DNA of 54,294 nt from the NCBI RefSeq assembly GCF_018918155.1, contig NZ_JAHLPY010000018.1, forward strand, positions 1 to 54,294, in the 5' to 3' direction. The notes beneath the pieces were generated by a model that saw nothing but the letters and a program-made list of their open reading frames with translations, did no database searches and was not told the DNA's origin. Of the stretch, positions 1 through 9,035 are shown one piece after another; the stretch's first letter is position 1, and every line of letters starts with the position of its first letter. A program made the position numbers and the translations under genes. The stretch comes from Anaerostipes sp. MSJ-23 (GTDB lineage Bacteria > Bacillota > Clostridia > Lachnospirales > Lachnospiraceae).

Positions 1-195
1 CGTGACGATTGTAATGGAAAGAGACAAGATCACCCATATAAGAATCGATTCTGGAAGTGGCAATGACAGGGCGACCAAGATACCGACCGATATATTTGGT
101 AACAGTCTTAGGATCACAACGGTTCGGTTTAGCATAAACATAGAAGCCGTGTTCCTGTTCAAGATAACATCTGGCAGAAACTTTTTTAAAAGAAG
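1..195 (-). pseudogene. IS91-family (Y2) transposase fragment
   Basis: Read on the minus strand, the first ~190 bases are open and encode a stretch typical of IS91/IS801-type HUH (Y2) transposases: ARCYLEQEHGFYVYAKPNR, then DPKTVTKYIGRYLGRPVIA, then SRIDSYMGDLVSFHYNRH. The C-terminal part runs off the left edge. The N-terminal part is missing because GGDEF-coding sequence begins on the other strand by about position 205. The piece is therefore a broken element or the boundary of a deletion that ate into the neighbouring gene. IS91 elements move by rolling circle and often leave one-ended fragments (family knowledge). The exact junction, about 190-205, cannot be fixed without the intact sequences. 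Confidence 0.8.
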
Positions 196-204
196 GACCG
201 ATGC

Positions 205-1434
205 GGAGTAACGATTGATGATGCAATCTCTAGAGCAGATCGAATGATGTACCAGGCTAAAATACATAAAAATAATGTTGTTATGGAGTGGGAAGGAAAT
301 AATCAATCGGGGGACCTTTTTATGGGGAAAATAGGGGAAGCTAAGCAAAAAATAATGATAGTGGATGATTCAGAGATAAATAGGAAAACTCTAAAAAACA
401 TTCTACAGAAAAAGTATGATATTATAGAGGCACGAGACGGCAAAGAGTGTCTTTCATTTTTAAAACAGCACAGTGAACAAATTTCATTAATTCTTTTAAA
501 TATTATGATGCCAGAAATAGATGGTTTTGATGTATTGATAACAATGAATCGAGAGCATTGGATTGACGATATACCAGTCATTGCGATTTCTAACGAAGAC
601 ACAGAAAGCCAGATTCAGAGAGCCTATGAATTAGGAGCTTCTGATTATATCAGCGTTCCATTTAATGAAAATGTGGTATATAGACGCATTTTTAATTTGA
701 TCAAGCTCTATGCAAAACAGAGAAGATTGATCCAGTTGATAACAGATCAGATTTATGAAAAAGAAAAGAATAGCAGAATGTTAATTTGTGTTCTCAGCCA
801 GATTGTAGAATTTCGTGATGGAGAGAGCGGTCTGCATGTGCTTCATATCAATTTGATAACGGAAATCCTCTTAGAACAGCTTATGAGAAAGACAGATAAA
901 TATCATATTTCCTGGGAGGAACAACAAATGATTATAACGGCTTCTGCCATGCATGATATTGGGAAAATTGGCATTGATGAAAAAATATTTAAGAAACCGG
1001 GGAAATTGACACCGGAAGAATTTGAAATTATGAAGACCCATACAATTATTGGAGTTCAAATTTTAAAAAAATTGGATATTTATCAAAATGAAAAACTGAT
1101 TCGTATTGCATGTGAAATTTGCAGATGGCATCATGAACGTTATGATGGAAAAGGATACCCAGATGGACTGAAAGGTGAGCAAATTCCTATTTCAGCGCAA
1201 ATTGTTGCATTGGCAGATGCCTATGATGCTCTCATAAACAAACGATTTTATAAAGAGTCATATAGTCATGAACAGGCAATAAAAATGATTCTTGATGGTG
1301 AATGTGGGGTATTTAATCCGATTCTTATCGATTGTCTTGTAGAAGCACAGGGTAGGATAAAAGAAGAAATAAAAGTAAAAAATACAAAAGAATATGTTCA
1401 GAAAGTAGAAAAAAATCGGGAAGAAACAGGATAA
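205..1434 (+). pseudogene. Truncated GGDEF-REC-HD-GYP c-di-GMP protein (REC-HD-GYP part may still be translated)
   Basis: The frame opens in the last ~35 residues of a GGDEF domain (GVTIDDAISRADRMMYQAK). It continues without a stop into a receiver domain and then an HD-GYP phosphodiesterase domain carrying HDIGKIGID and HHERYDGKGYPDG. The rest of the GGDEF domain was lost at the IS91 junction. An internal ATG at 322, behind GGGGGAC, would give a 370-residue REC-HD-GYP protein. In that numbering the acidic pair is D15-D16, but the phospho-acceptor position is Asn60 (LLNIMMPEIDG). The usual Lys before the beta-5 Pro is Val (DYISVPF), so this looks like a pseudo-receiver. HD-GYP domains hydrolyse c-di-GMP and the catalytic motifs look intact. 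Whether the remnant is expressed is unknown. Confidence 0.75.
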
Positions 1435-1581
1435 ATATTTCACGTAATAAGAAATATGTGTTAAAGTTAAAGAAGTAAGTATTTGGCTCAAGAGATTAAA
1501 ATGAAGAATGAGATGGAATAAAGTGATATAAGGGGAAATATCTCTCCGGTTTGAAAAATATATAGTGGGAGGAATACTAGA

Positions 1582-2094
1582 TTGAATACATGTAAGAAGA
1601 AAATACTGATCGTAGATGATGCTGAAATAAATAGAGAGATTCTTTTTGAAATGCTGAAAGATGAATATGATATTTTACAAGCAAAAAATGGAAAAGAAGC
1701 AATTGAAATTTTAACAAATTATCATGAAGGATTACGGCTAGTACTTCTTGATATGAATATGCCGGAGATGAACGGAAATGAAGTATTGAAAATTATGAAG
1801 GATCGGATGTGGTTAGAAAGAATTCCTACAATTTGTATTTCTTCAGATTCTACAGATGAAACGATTTTGAAAACGTATGAAATGGGAGTGACAGACTATT
1901 TCACCAGACCTTTTGAAATGGATGTTGTGAAACGAAAAATATATAATACGATTGCATTATATGACAAGAATAAAGGAAATCTTGAAGATATCATAGGAAT
2001 GTTGTCTGTATTTTTTTATCGAATTTTAAAGATCAATCTTACAACAGGAAGTTACCGTCGAAAAAGCAGCAAAACAACTTCAAGATGGGTCTGA
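1582..2094 (+). pseudogene. Response-regulator receiver, output domain lost
   Basis: The gene starts at TTG 1582 behind GGGAGGA. Residues 5-125 form a receiver related to the preceding one, with D12-D13 and an intact phospho-acceptor Asp57 (LLDMNMPEMNG). The conserved Lys is Arg (DYFTRPF). After residue ~130 the sequence continues as the start of an output or sensor region (NLEDIIGMLSVFFYRILKIN). It then runs out of frame into sequence that belongs to a different gene, ending at TGA 2092-2094. From about 2042 the +1-shifted frame encodes the sensor domain of the diguanylate cyclase that follows. The simplest reading is a deletion that fused two c-di-GMP genes. The receiver alone could still fold. 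Confidence 0.7.
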
Positions 2095-3271
2095 CTATTT
2101 AACAGAGCAGGTGCGACTTTTTGCTATGACTGGTCAAGAAAAATATATGGATCTATATTTTCAAGAAGCAAATCATACGATGCGCAGAGAAAAAGCTTTA
2201 GCAGATTTGAAAAAATATTTTGGAGGGACGGATACCTTTAAGGCCTTAAAGGCTGCTTTAAATTCTTCTGTTAAATTGATGAATACAGAATATTATTCTA
2301 TGCGGCTTGTTCTGGAAGCAAAAGGTGTTAAGAAAGAAAAATGGCCTCAAGAAATTAAAAATACAGTATTGTCTCAGACAGATAGTAGTCTTACTGCAGA
2401 AAAAAAGATGGAAAAAGCTCAAAGTATGGTTTGTGATGAGCGATATCAAGGAAAAAGGACAGAAATCATAAATGAAGTTACGAAAAGTATGAATCTTCTA
2501 ATCAAACAAACACATAATGATCAGTCAAAAGCTAATCATATGTTTTTAGACATGTATCGAAAATTAGTAATTGATGTGATGGTATTTGTTTTGCTTATTT
2601 TTATCAATTATTTCATGGTGAAAAAATTGATTGTCAGTCCGCTTTTAAAATATAATGAAAGTGTTAAACTTGGAGAAACTCTTCCGGTGATTGGAGCTGT
2701 AGAACTTCAGAATCTGGCAGAAACATATAACACAGTATATGAAGAAAACAAAGAATCACAAAAATTAATTCGACATGAAGCAGAATATGATGCTTTGACA
2801 GATCTTTTGAATAGAAGATATTTTGAAAAGATTTTAGGCATCTATGAAAAAGGAGAAAGTCCTTTTTCATTAATCATTGTGGATGTGGATATTTTCAAAT
2901 CTATCAATGATACTTATGGACATGCGATGGGAGACCAAGTTTTAAAAAAAGTTGCTTTATTATTAAAAAATGTATTTCGCAGCATTGATTTTGTGTGCCG
3001 AATTGGTGGCGATGAATTTGCTATTGTGATGGTTGAAATGACGAGTGATCTTGCGTATACGATTAGTGAGAAAATTAATGAAATTAATAAGCAGCTGTTA
3101 AATCCAAAGGATGGACTTCCTATGGTTTCCGTGAGTGTTGGGGTTGCCTTTTCTATAAGAGAAAATCCTGGAGAAAGTATATTTAAGGATGCAGACAGGG
3201 CACTTTATTATGTGAAAGAGCATGGAAAACATGGATGTAGTTTTTATGATGGAAAATTGGAAGGAATGTAA
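2042..3271 (+). pseudogene. Membrane diguanylate cyclase, 5'-truncated
   Basis: The open frame begins abruptly near 2026-2042 (LQQEVTVEKAAKQLQDGSD) inside a periplasmic sensor region. It continues through a transmembrane helix at about 2575-2625 (VIDVMVFVLLIFINYFMVKK) to a complete GGDEF domain with DALTDLLNRRYF and the active-site motif RIGGDEFAIVM. The first transmembrane helix that such proteins normally carry is missing. A GTG at 2111 has no convincing ribosome binding site. The family makes c-di-GMP from two GTP at the membrane. Here the gene is probably inactive or mis-targeted because of the fusion with the preceding receiver gene, although the catalytic half is undamaged. Its stop lies 6 bases before the next gene. 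Confidence 0.7.
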
Positions 3272-3277
3272 AAACAA

Positions 3278-4216
3278 ATGTTAAATAAATTTAATCAGTT
3301 TATGGAAAAATGGATTTTCCTTGTAACACCAATCTGTGTCGTGCTTGGTGTTACTTTTGCAGATATAACAATTCACTGGAATGTTCTTGTTCCATACGTC
3401 TTTGCTTTTATGACCTTTGTTGGGGCATTAAAATCAAGCTTTCATGACGTCGTTGGAGTTTTCCGTCATCCTTTGGCTTTGCTTTGTTCCATCTTATGTA
3501 TTCATGTTGTTATGCCTTTGATTGTTTTTGGACTTGGAGTGGTTCTGTTTCCTAATAATATGAATCTTGTAACAGGCATGGTTTTGGAATTTTGTGTACC
3601 AAGCGCTGTCACAGCGCTGATGTGGGGATCTATTTACCATGGAAACAGTTCATTATCATTATCACTTGTTATTGTTGATACAATTCTTGCTCCGTTTTTT
3701 ATTCCGGCAACACTTCATATATTTGTTGGAGGACATGTAACAATTGATGCGTCTCACATGATGGAAGAACTGATTTTTATGATTGCACTTCCGGCAATTG
3801 TTGCAATGTGTTTTCATCAGTTTGGTGGAGAAAAGGTAAAAACGGTATGGCCTGGGAAACTTGCACCATTTTCTAAAATGTGTATTATGTTTTTGCAGAT
3901 TTCTAATTCTGCCAAAGCAGCACCATATATCCGACATTTAAATAAAGAACTTATGATGGTGGTTTTGGTAATGTTTCTTCTGGCAGCATTTGGTTATGGA
4001 CTTGGATGGATTGCCGCAATGCTGATTAAGAGAGATGTAGCTACGACAGTTTCTATGACATTTGGCGTTGGAATGCGTAATATCAGTGCGGGTGCAGTTG
4101 TTGCAACAGCATATTTTCCGGCAGAGGTTGTCTTTCCGGTTATTATCGCAACATTATTTCAGCAAGTACTTGCGGCAATCTATGGAACATTTATTAGAAA
4201 ATTTCTCAAATCTTGA
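3278..4216 (+). CDS. Bile acid:sodium symporter family (BASS) transporter
   Basis: This 312-residue integral membrane protein has about nine or ten hydrophobic segments. It matches the SBF/BASS family in length and in its C-terminal signature (GVGMRNISAGAVVATAYFP followed by FPVIIATLFQQVLAAIYG). Family members import organic anions with sodium, in bacteria often small acids, pantoate or amino-acid derivatives rather than bile acids. The substrate here cannot be told. It begins 6 bases after the truncated diguanylate cyclase and ends in the gap before the LRR-VWA-MoxR unit, with no terminator visible. ATG 3278 follows a weak AAAACAA spacer rather than a strong Shine-Dalgarno, so expression may be coupled to the upstream reading frame. 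Confidence 0.75.
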   Translation: MLNKFNQFMEKWIFLVTPICVVLGVTFADITIHWNVLVPYVFAFMTFVGALKSSFHDVVGVFRHPLALLCSILCIHVVMPLIVFGLGVVLFPNNMNLVTGMVLEFCVPSAVTALMWGSIYHGNSSLSLSLVIVDTILAPFFIPATLHIFVGGHVTIDASHMMEELIFMIALPAIVAMCFHQFGGEKVKTVWPGKLAPFSKMCIMFLQISNSAKAAPYIRHLNKELMMVVLVMFLLAAFGYGLGWIAAMLIKRDVATTVSMTFGVGMRNISAGAVVATAYFPAEVVFPVIIATLFQQVLAAIYGTFIRKFLKS

Positions 4217-4282
4217 TATTTTCTGTCAGTCTTATATAATGAGTAGTGTATACAGAAAATATCAGAAAGATAGAGGATAGCA

Positions 4283-5242
4283 ATGCTTGAAATTCAATAT
4301 AGAGAAATAAAAACTGGGGGAATTGAGATTCTTAGATGTTTTTGTCGAGAAAATACTGTGAGACTTCCAAATGAAATTTGCGGGAAACCGGTTGTAAAGA
4401 TTGGAGATTATGCTTTCTCTGCTCATAAAAGAAAAGAAGATGAAGCTCGAACTGAGAAAATCGGAGAAGATTTTTTTGAGAATGAATCACTAGAAATGTT
4501 TTGTGGAGAACGAGTAAAAGAAGTTTATTTACCATCGGGAACAGTTGAGATTGGAAAATATGCATTTTATGGATGTGTAAATTTGACAACACTTGGCTTT
4601 TCGGATGCGCTTTTGCGTACAGGAACAGGTATTTTTACCGGATGTAAATTACAGAAAATATTTCTTCAGATTCATCATGAAGGAAAGAGTGCGCTAAAAG
4701 ATATTGTGCAAGATACAAGGTTTCCATTAGAAGTGGAAGTTTATTATGCAGATCAAAAGGAAAAAAGCCGCTTGTTCTTTCCAGAATATTATGAGGAAGC
4801 AGTAGAAAATACACCGGCAAGAATCATTGAAACACATTTTCATGGAACTGGATACCAGTATCGGCAGTGTTTTTTTCGTGGAGAAATTGACTACCGTAAA
4901 TATGATCAATTATTTGAGGTTGCTGCCGTACAGGAAAATAAAGATGTCGTTTGGGAAATTCTTGCAGGGAGAATGCTAATGCCATATGGTGTATCTGATT
5001 ATTCTTGGCTTCAGTATGAAGGTTATTTAAAACAGCATCAGACAGAAATGATGGAAAATTTGAAAGAAAATGATCAAATGCCATTTCTTGAGATGCTTTC
5101 TAGAAAAAACTTTTTTACGAGAGAAGGAATTGAGGCTGCGATTGACTGGGCATCAAAAAAGAAAAAGACAGAAATTTTGAGTCTTTTAATGGATGAGCAA
5201 AACAAAAGATTTCCAAAGAAGAAAAAGACATTTGAATTATAA
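4283..5242 (+). CDS. LRR_5 (BspA-type) leucine-rich repeat protein of an LRR-VWA-MoxR unit
   Basis: This 319-residue cytoplasmic protein has no signal peptide. The N-terminal half carries degenerate BspA-like leucine-rich repeats (VVKIGDYAFSAHK, then VKEVYLPSGTVEIGKYAFYG). The C-terminal third is helical and resembles paired ankyrin-like helices (FTREGIEAAIDWASKKKKTE, then ILSLLMDEQN). Both repeat types are protein-binding folds, so it is probably the recognition or adaptor subunit for the VWA and AAA+ proteins 19 bases downstream. It is preceded by AGAGGA before ATG 4283. Absence of a signal peptide sets it apart from the surface BspA proteins of gut bacteria. The function of the unit is not known. 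Confidence 0.7.
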   Translation: MLEIQYREIKTGGIEILRCFCRENTVRLPNEICGKPVVKIGDYAFSAHKRKEDEARTEKIGEDFFENESLEMFCGERVKEVYLPSGTVEIGKYAFYGCVNLTTLGFSDALLRTGTGIFTGCKLQKIFLQIHHEGKSALKDIVQDTRFPLEVEVYYADQKEKSRLFFPEYYEEAVENTPARIIETHFHGTGYQYRQCFFRGEIDYRKYDQLFEVAAVQENKDVVWEILAGRMLMPYGVSDYSWLQYEGYLKQHQTEMMENLKENDQMPFLEMLSRKNFFTREGIEAAIDWASKKKKTEILSLLMDEQNKRFPKKKKTFEL

Positions 5243-5261
5243 AAAATGAAGGAAGAAAATT

Positions 5262-6581
5262 ATGAAAGAAAATCTAAATGATCGTTTAAGTCAGCTTGGA
5301 CAAAGAATTTTCATTGCGACAAGAAATGAATTATATATTCATATGAGGTTTCTAGATGTGGCGCTCAGTAGTTTTTCCTATGTACTGGATCCATCGATTA
5401 CGACTGTAGCAACAGATGGAATTCATATGTTTTATCATCCAGGTACTCTTGGCGGAATGTACCGTCAGAGCAGAGTCCGTACAAATAGAGCTTATCTTCA
5501 TATGGTACTTCATTGTCTTTTGCATCATCTGACAAGAAGAAAAAATAGGGATAAAGTGTTGTGGAACTTGGCGTGTGATATTGCAGTAGAATCCATTATT
5601 GATCACTGGCATCTAAGATGTATTCATCAACCACAGACAAGGCTTCGAAAGGATACCTATGCACAGCTGGAAAGAAGCTTAAAGGTTTTTACTGCCGAAG
5701 GAATTTATCGACAGCTGATAGAGTGGAAATTAAATGAAAAGAAGCAAAAAGAATTGTCTATGCAGTTTCTTGTAGATGATCATCAATATTGGCCAGAAGA
5801 TCCAAAACAGGAGATACATCAGGAAGTAGAAAATCGATGGAAAAACATCAGTGAAAAAACACAGACAGATATGGAGACGTTTTCAAGTGAAGAATCACAG
5901 CAGGCAGGAGATTTGATCGGACAAGTACAGGTAGAAAACAGAGACCGTTATGATTATCGTGCATTTTTAAGAAAATTTGCTGTTATGAGAGAAGAGGTTA
6001 CGGTAGATCCAGATTCATTTGACTATGTTTTTTATAGCTATGGACTTTCTATGTATGGGAATATGCCCCTAATTGAGCCTCAGGAGTGGAAAGAAGTCAA
6101 AAAAGTAGAAGATTTTGCAATTGTCATTGATACGTCAATGTCATGTTCCGGAGATCTTGTTAAAAAATTTTTAGAGGAAACTTATGATGTATTGACAGAA
6201 CAAGATAGTTTTTTTCATAAAGTAAATATTCACATCATTCAATGTGATGAGATGGTACAAAATGATCAGAAGATTACCGATGAGAAGGAATTAAAGGATT
6301 ATATGGATCATTTAGAATTGCGTGGAGAAGGAGGTACGGATTTTCGCCCTGCTTTTGAATATGTAAATCAGCTGATTGAGCGGGGAGAGTTTTATCATCT
6401 AAAAGGATTGGTGTATTTTACCGATGGAAAAGGAACTTATCCAAAGAAAAAACCACCATATCAAACTGCTTTTATTTTTATGCAGGAAGAATATGAAGAT
6501 GTAGACGTACCTGCGTGGGCAATTAAACTGGTGGTGGATGCAGAGGATCTTGACGAAGGAGAAGAAGAAAATGAACATTAA
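5262..6581 (+). CDS. Metallopeptidase-like/VWA domain protein (DUF2201 type)
   Basis: This 439-residue protein has two parts. Residues ~15-115 resemble the putative metallopeptidase domain of DUF2201 proteins, with the zinc-site region HMVLHCLLHHL and WNLACDIAVE. The HExxH motif reads H84-C-L-L-H88, so the catalytic Glu is absent while both His and Asp106 remain. Residues ~280-430 form a von Willebrand A domain with a complete MIDAS: DTSMS, then GGTDFRPAF, then YFTDGKG. A middle segment is charged and poorly conserved. VWA proteins of this type work with MoxR AAA+ ATPases, and the next gene encodes one, overlapping this stop by 11 bases. It probably acts as a metal-dependent adhesion/remodelling partner rather than an active protease. 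Confidence 0.8.
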   Translation: MKENLNDRLSQLGQRIFIATRNELYIHMRFLDVALSSFSYVLDPSITTVATDGIHMFYHPGTLGGMYRQSRVRTNRAYLHMVLHCLLHHLTRRKNRDKVLWNLACDIAVESIIDHWHLRCIHQPQTRLRKDTYAQLERSLKVFTAEGIYRQLIEWKLNEKKQKELSMQFLVDDHQYWPEDPKQEIHQEVENRWKNISEKTQTDMETFSSEESQQAGDLIGQVQVENRDRYDYRAFLRKFAVMREEVTVDPDSFDYVFYSYGLSMYGNMPLIEPQEWKEVKKVEDFAIVIDTSMSCSGDLVKKFLEETYDVLTEQDSFFHKVNIHIIQCDEMVQNDQKITDEKELKDYMDHLELRGEGGTDFRPAFEYVNQLIERGEFYHLKGLVYFTDGKGTYPKKKPPYQTAFIFMQEEYEDVDVPAWAIKLVVDAEDLDEGEEENEH

Positions 6582-8061
6582 AAGAGCGAAACAGGAAATT
6601 AAAGACTCAATTGAGGCTTATTTGAAAAAAGATGCCTATGGGGAATATGAGATCCCCTCGATCAGACAGCGTCCAATTCTGTTAATGGGACCTCCAGGAA
6701 TTGGAAAGACACAGATTATGGAGCAGATTGCAAGAGAATGTGGAGTCGGTCTGGTTGCTTATACGATCACGCATCATACAAGACAGAGTGCAATTGGGCT
6801 TCCATTTATTCGGGAAAGACAATATGGCAAAGAGATATATTCTGTGACAGAATATACAATGAGTGAGATCATTGCATCAGTTTATGAAAAAATAGAAAAA
6901 ACAGGAAATAGTGAAGGAATTTTATTTATTGATGAGATTAACTGTGTTTCTGAAACATTGGCACCAACGATGCTGCAGTTTTTACAATGTAAAATGTTCG
7001 GAAATCAGAAAATTCCAGATGGATGGATTATTGTAGCGGCAGGAAATCCACCAGAATATAATAAATCAGTTCGTGAATTTGATGTGGTAACTTTGGATCG
7101 TATGAAAAAAATCGATGTAGAAGCTAATTATGAAGTATGGAAGGAATATGCTTATAAAGCTGGAATTCATCCAGCCATTCTTGCTTATCTTGAAATCAGA
7201 AAAGATTATTTTTACCGTATGGAAACAACAGTGGATGGAAGAGCTTTTGTGACGGCCAGAGGATGGGAAGATCTTTCTCGTTTAATTCAAGTGTATGAAG
7301 AACTTGGGAAGACAGTCGATCGTGAAGTGATTTTCCAGTATCTTCAGCATTTAAAAATTGCTAAAGATTTCGCAAATTACTATGAACTTTATAAAAAATA
7401 TAAAGAAGATTATGGAATTGAAAGAATTCTTCAAGGGCAGTTTGAACAAGAGACAATTGGAAGATTGAAGTTTGCAGCTTTTGATGAACGTCTGAGCGTT
7501 GTTGGCTTGCTAAATGGGAAAATTTCTGAAATGGTAAAAGAAAGTTATGCAAAAGATGCATTCGTAACAGAATTATTTGGATGGTTAAAGCAGCTTAAAA
7601 CAGGAAAAACTCTTGAGCAGGTCCTTGATGAAGTACGAAAAGGTCTTGAACAGAAGAAGAAAACTGAGCAGATAGGAAAAGAACGTGAACATATGATGAT
7701 GGATGTTATTGCGACACTTGAAAATTATGAAAATATTAGTCGTAAAGAACATTTGGATCCAGATACAGAATTTGATCGGATTCGTCAGGAATTTGCAAAG
7801 GAGACACAAGCAAGAGAAACACAAATTCAGAAGACAGAAGATGCCATGAACAATGCCTTTATTTTTATGGAACAGGCATTTGGAGAGAGTCAGGAAATGG
7901 TAATCTTTGTAACAGAATTAAATATCAACTATTATAGTGTCTGGTTTATTCGAGAAAATGGCTGTGATAAGTATTATCAGTATAATAAAGGCTTGTTATT
8001 TGACGAGCAGCAGGAGGCAATTTTGTCAGAACTTGATGATATCGAGCACAGTATTTCTTAA
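6571..8061 (+). CDS. MoxR-type AAA+ ATPase
   Basis: ATG 6571 is preferred because GAAGGAGA lies 8-9 bases upstream; the protein is then 496 residues. An in-frame ATG at 6538 would bury the start deeper in the VWA gene. The AAA+ core is clear: Walker A GPPGIGKT at residues 40-47, Walker B ILFIDEIN near 117-124, and sensor-1 IIVAAGNPPE followed by a D-R pair (TLDRMKK). The last ~170 residues form a charged helical extension not typical of short MoxR proteins, perhaps the docking arm for the LRR or VWA partner. MoxR ATPases remodel or insert cofactors into client complexes with VWA partners (family knowledge). The client here is unknown. A strong terminator follows. Confidence 0.85.
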   Translation: MNIKRAKQEIKDSIEAYLKKDAYGEYEIPSIRQRPILLMGPPGIGKTQIMEQIARECGVGLVAYTITHHTRQSAIGLPFIRERQYGKEIYSVTEYTMSEIIASVYEKIEKTGNSEGILFIDEINCVSETLAPTMLQFLQCKMFGNQKIPDGWIIVAAGNPPEYNKSVREFDVVTLDRMKKIDVEANYEVWKEYAYKAGIHPAILAYLEIRKDYFYRMETTVDGRAFVTARGWEDLSRLIQVYEELGKTVDREVIFQYLQHLKIAKDFANYYELYKKYKEDYGIERILQGQFEQETIGRLKFAAFDERLSVVGLLNGKISEMVKESYAKDAFVTELFGWLKQLKTGKTLEQVLDEVRKGLEQKKKTEQIGKEREHMMMDVIATLENYENISRKEHLDPDTEFDRIRQEFAKETQARETQIQKTEDAMNNAFIFMEQAFGESQEMVIFVTELNINYYSVWFIRENGCDKYYQYNKGLLFDEQQEAILSELDDIEHSIS

Positions 8062-8080
8062 GAATATTTCTCAATAAAAA

Positions 8081-8116
8081 AGAAGATGTTGTTTGGATGC
8101 AACATCTTCTTTTTTT
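8081..8116 (+). terminator. Rho-independent terminator after the LRR-VWA-MoxR unit
   Basis: AGAAGATGTTG pairs perfectly with CAACATCTTCT across an 8-base loop and is followed by six T. It closes the transcription unit 20 bases after the MoxR stop codon. Confidence 0.9.
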
Positions 8117-8232
8117 GTCAAAATGTGAGGCAAATCTTTTTTTACAAAAAATGGTTATGTGTGAAAATTGTTTTGGTTGCGTCATAAATGATTGTATGAT
8201 AGAAACAAAGAAGAAAGGAGTAGGGAAAAAAT

Positions 8233-9024
8233 ATGGCAAAAGAAGTAACAAAGCAGGAAAAAGAAGATTATCTAAGTACAATGTATGAAATGAGAAGAAA
8301 GGAAAATCAGATCGTGAAATCAGATCTATCCAGAGAATTGAATCTTCCGCTTTCAAGAATTACAAAAGTAACCGATGAACTTCTTGCAGAAGGATATTTG
8401 TTAAAAGATGAAAGTCGTCGTCTGTTCTTGACACCGATTGGATTAAGTAGAGGAAGATCTTGTTTGGAAAGGAAAGGGTGTTTAACGGAATTTTTAAGAT
8501 TGGTTTCTGGTGTAGATGGAAGTACCGCAAGAGAAAATGCCTGTGCGATCGAACACATACTGGATGAGAAAATTTTGACTGGAATTCGAATGTTTATGGA
8601 AAGCAGGCATACTTATTCTTATATGACAAAAGGAAATGATTTCAATGTTATGTTTCCAGAAGGAAAACGTTGGATGCCAGTTGCATTTTTTGAGAATGGA
8701 AAGTATCATCCAAGAATTCTTGCAAAAGAATATTATCAATTTCAAAAAAAAGCAGAAGTAGTGATTGGAAAAGAAAGTTATCTTTATCTGATAATAGAAG
8801 ATGAAAAGTTAAAAGAAAAGGAACTAATGTATTTTTATATGGATACGTGGATACAGGCGAAAAAAGAAGAAAATTGTTTTGGAATTCTTACAGGGGCTTT
8901 CGATTGTACGATTCGCCGTAATAACAAACTGTCGGAAGGAATTTTACATCTTGTTATTGTAGAAGACATACAAGAATCAGTCGGAGAGGATCAGATTGTG
9001 ACGCTTGCAGTGTCTTTGATATAA
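8233..9024 (+). CDS. DtxR/MntR-like winged-helix regulator with a C-terminal beta domain
   Basis: This 263-residue protein starts at ATG 8233 behind AGAAAGGAG. Residues ~8-65 form a winged helix-turn-helix (KSDLSRELNLPLSRITKVTDELLAEG in outline). It is followed by the short helical dimerisation segment typical of the DtxR/MntR iron- or manganese-dependent repressors (NACAIEHILDEKILTGIRMF). Residues ~130-263 form a beta-rich domain not seen in ordinary DtxR proteins, perhaps ligand-binding and shared with the next gene. Family members repress metal-uptake genes when metal is bound. The adjacent secreted NEAT-like proteins and ABC ATPase remnant fit such a regulon. The target sites and metal are not deducible here. 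Confidence 0.65.
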   Translation: MAKEVTKQEKEDYLSTMYEMRRKENQIVKSDLSRELNLPLSRITKVTDELLAEGYLLKDESRRLFLTPIGLSRGRSCLERKGCLTEFLRLVSGVDGSTARENACAIEHILDEKILTGIRMFMESRHTYSYMTKGNDFNVMFPEGKRWMPVAFFENGKYHPRILAKEYYQFQKKAEVVIGKESYLYLIIEDEKLKEKELMYFYMDTWIQAKKEENCFGILTGAFDCTIRRNNKLSEGILHLVIVEDIQESVGEDQIVTLAVSLI

Positions 9025-9035
9025 AAGGGGAAATT

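Noticed and set aside
2-211. A plus-strand ORF at the left edge
   Set aside because: The other strand gives clear IS91-type transposase sequence; the plus-strand translation has no recognisable features.
1258-1491. Minus-strand ORF rich in Phe/Tyr near the HD-GYP end
   Set aside because: Low-complexity shadow of the A-rich coding strand without a start signal.
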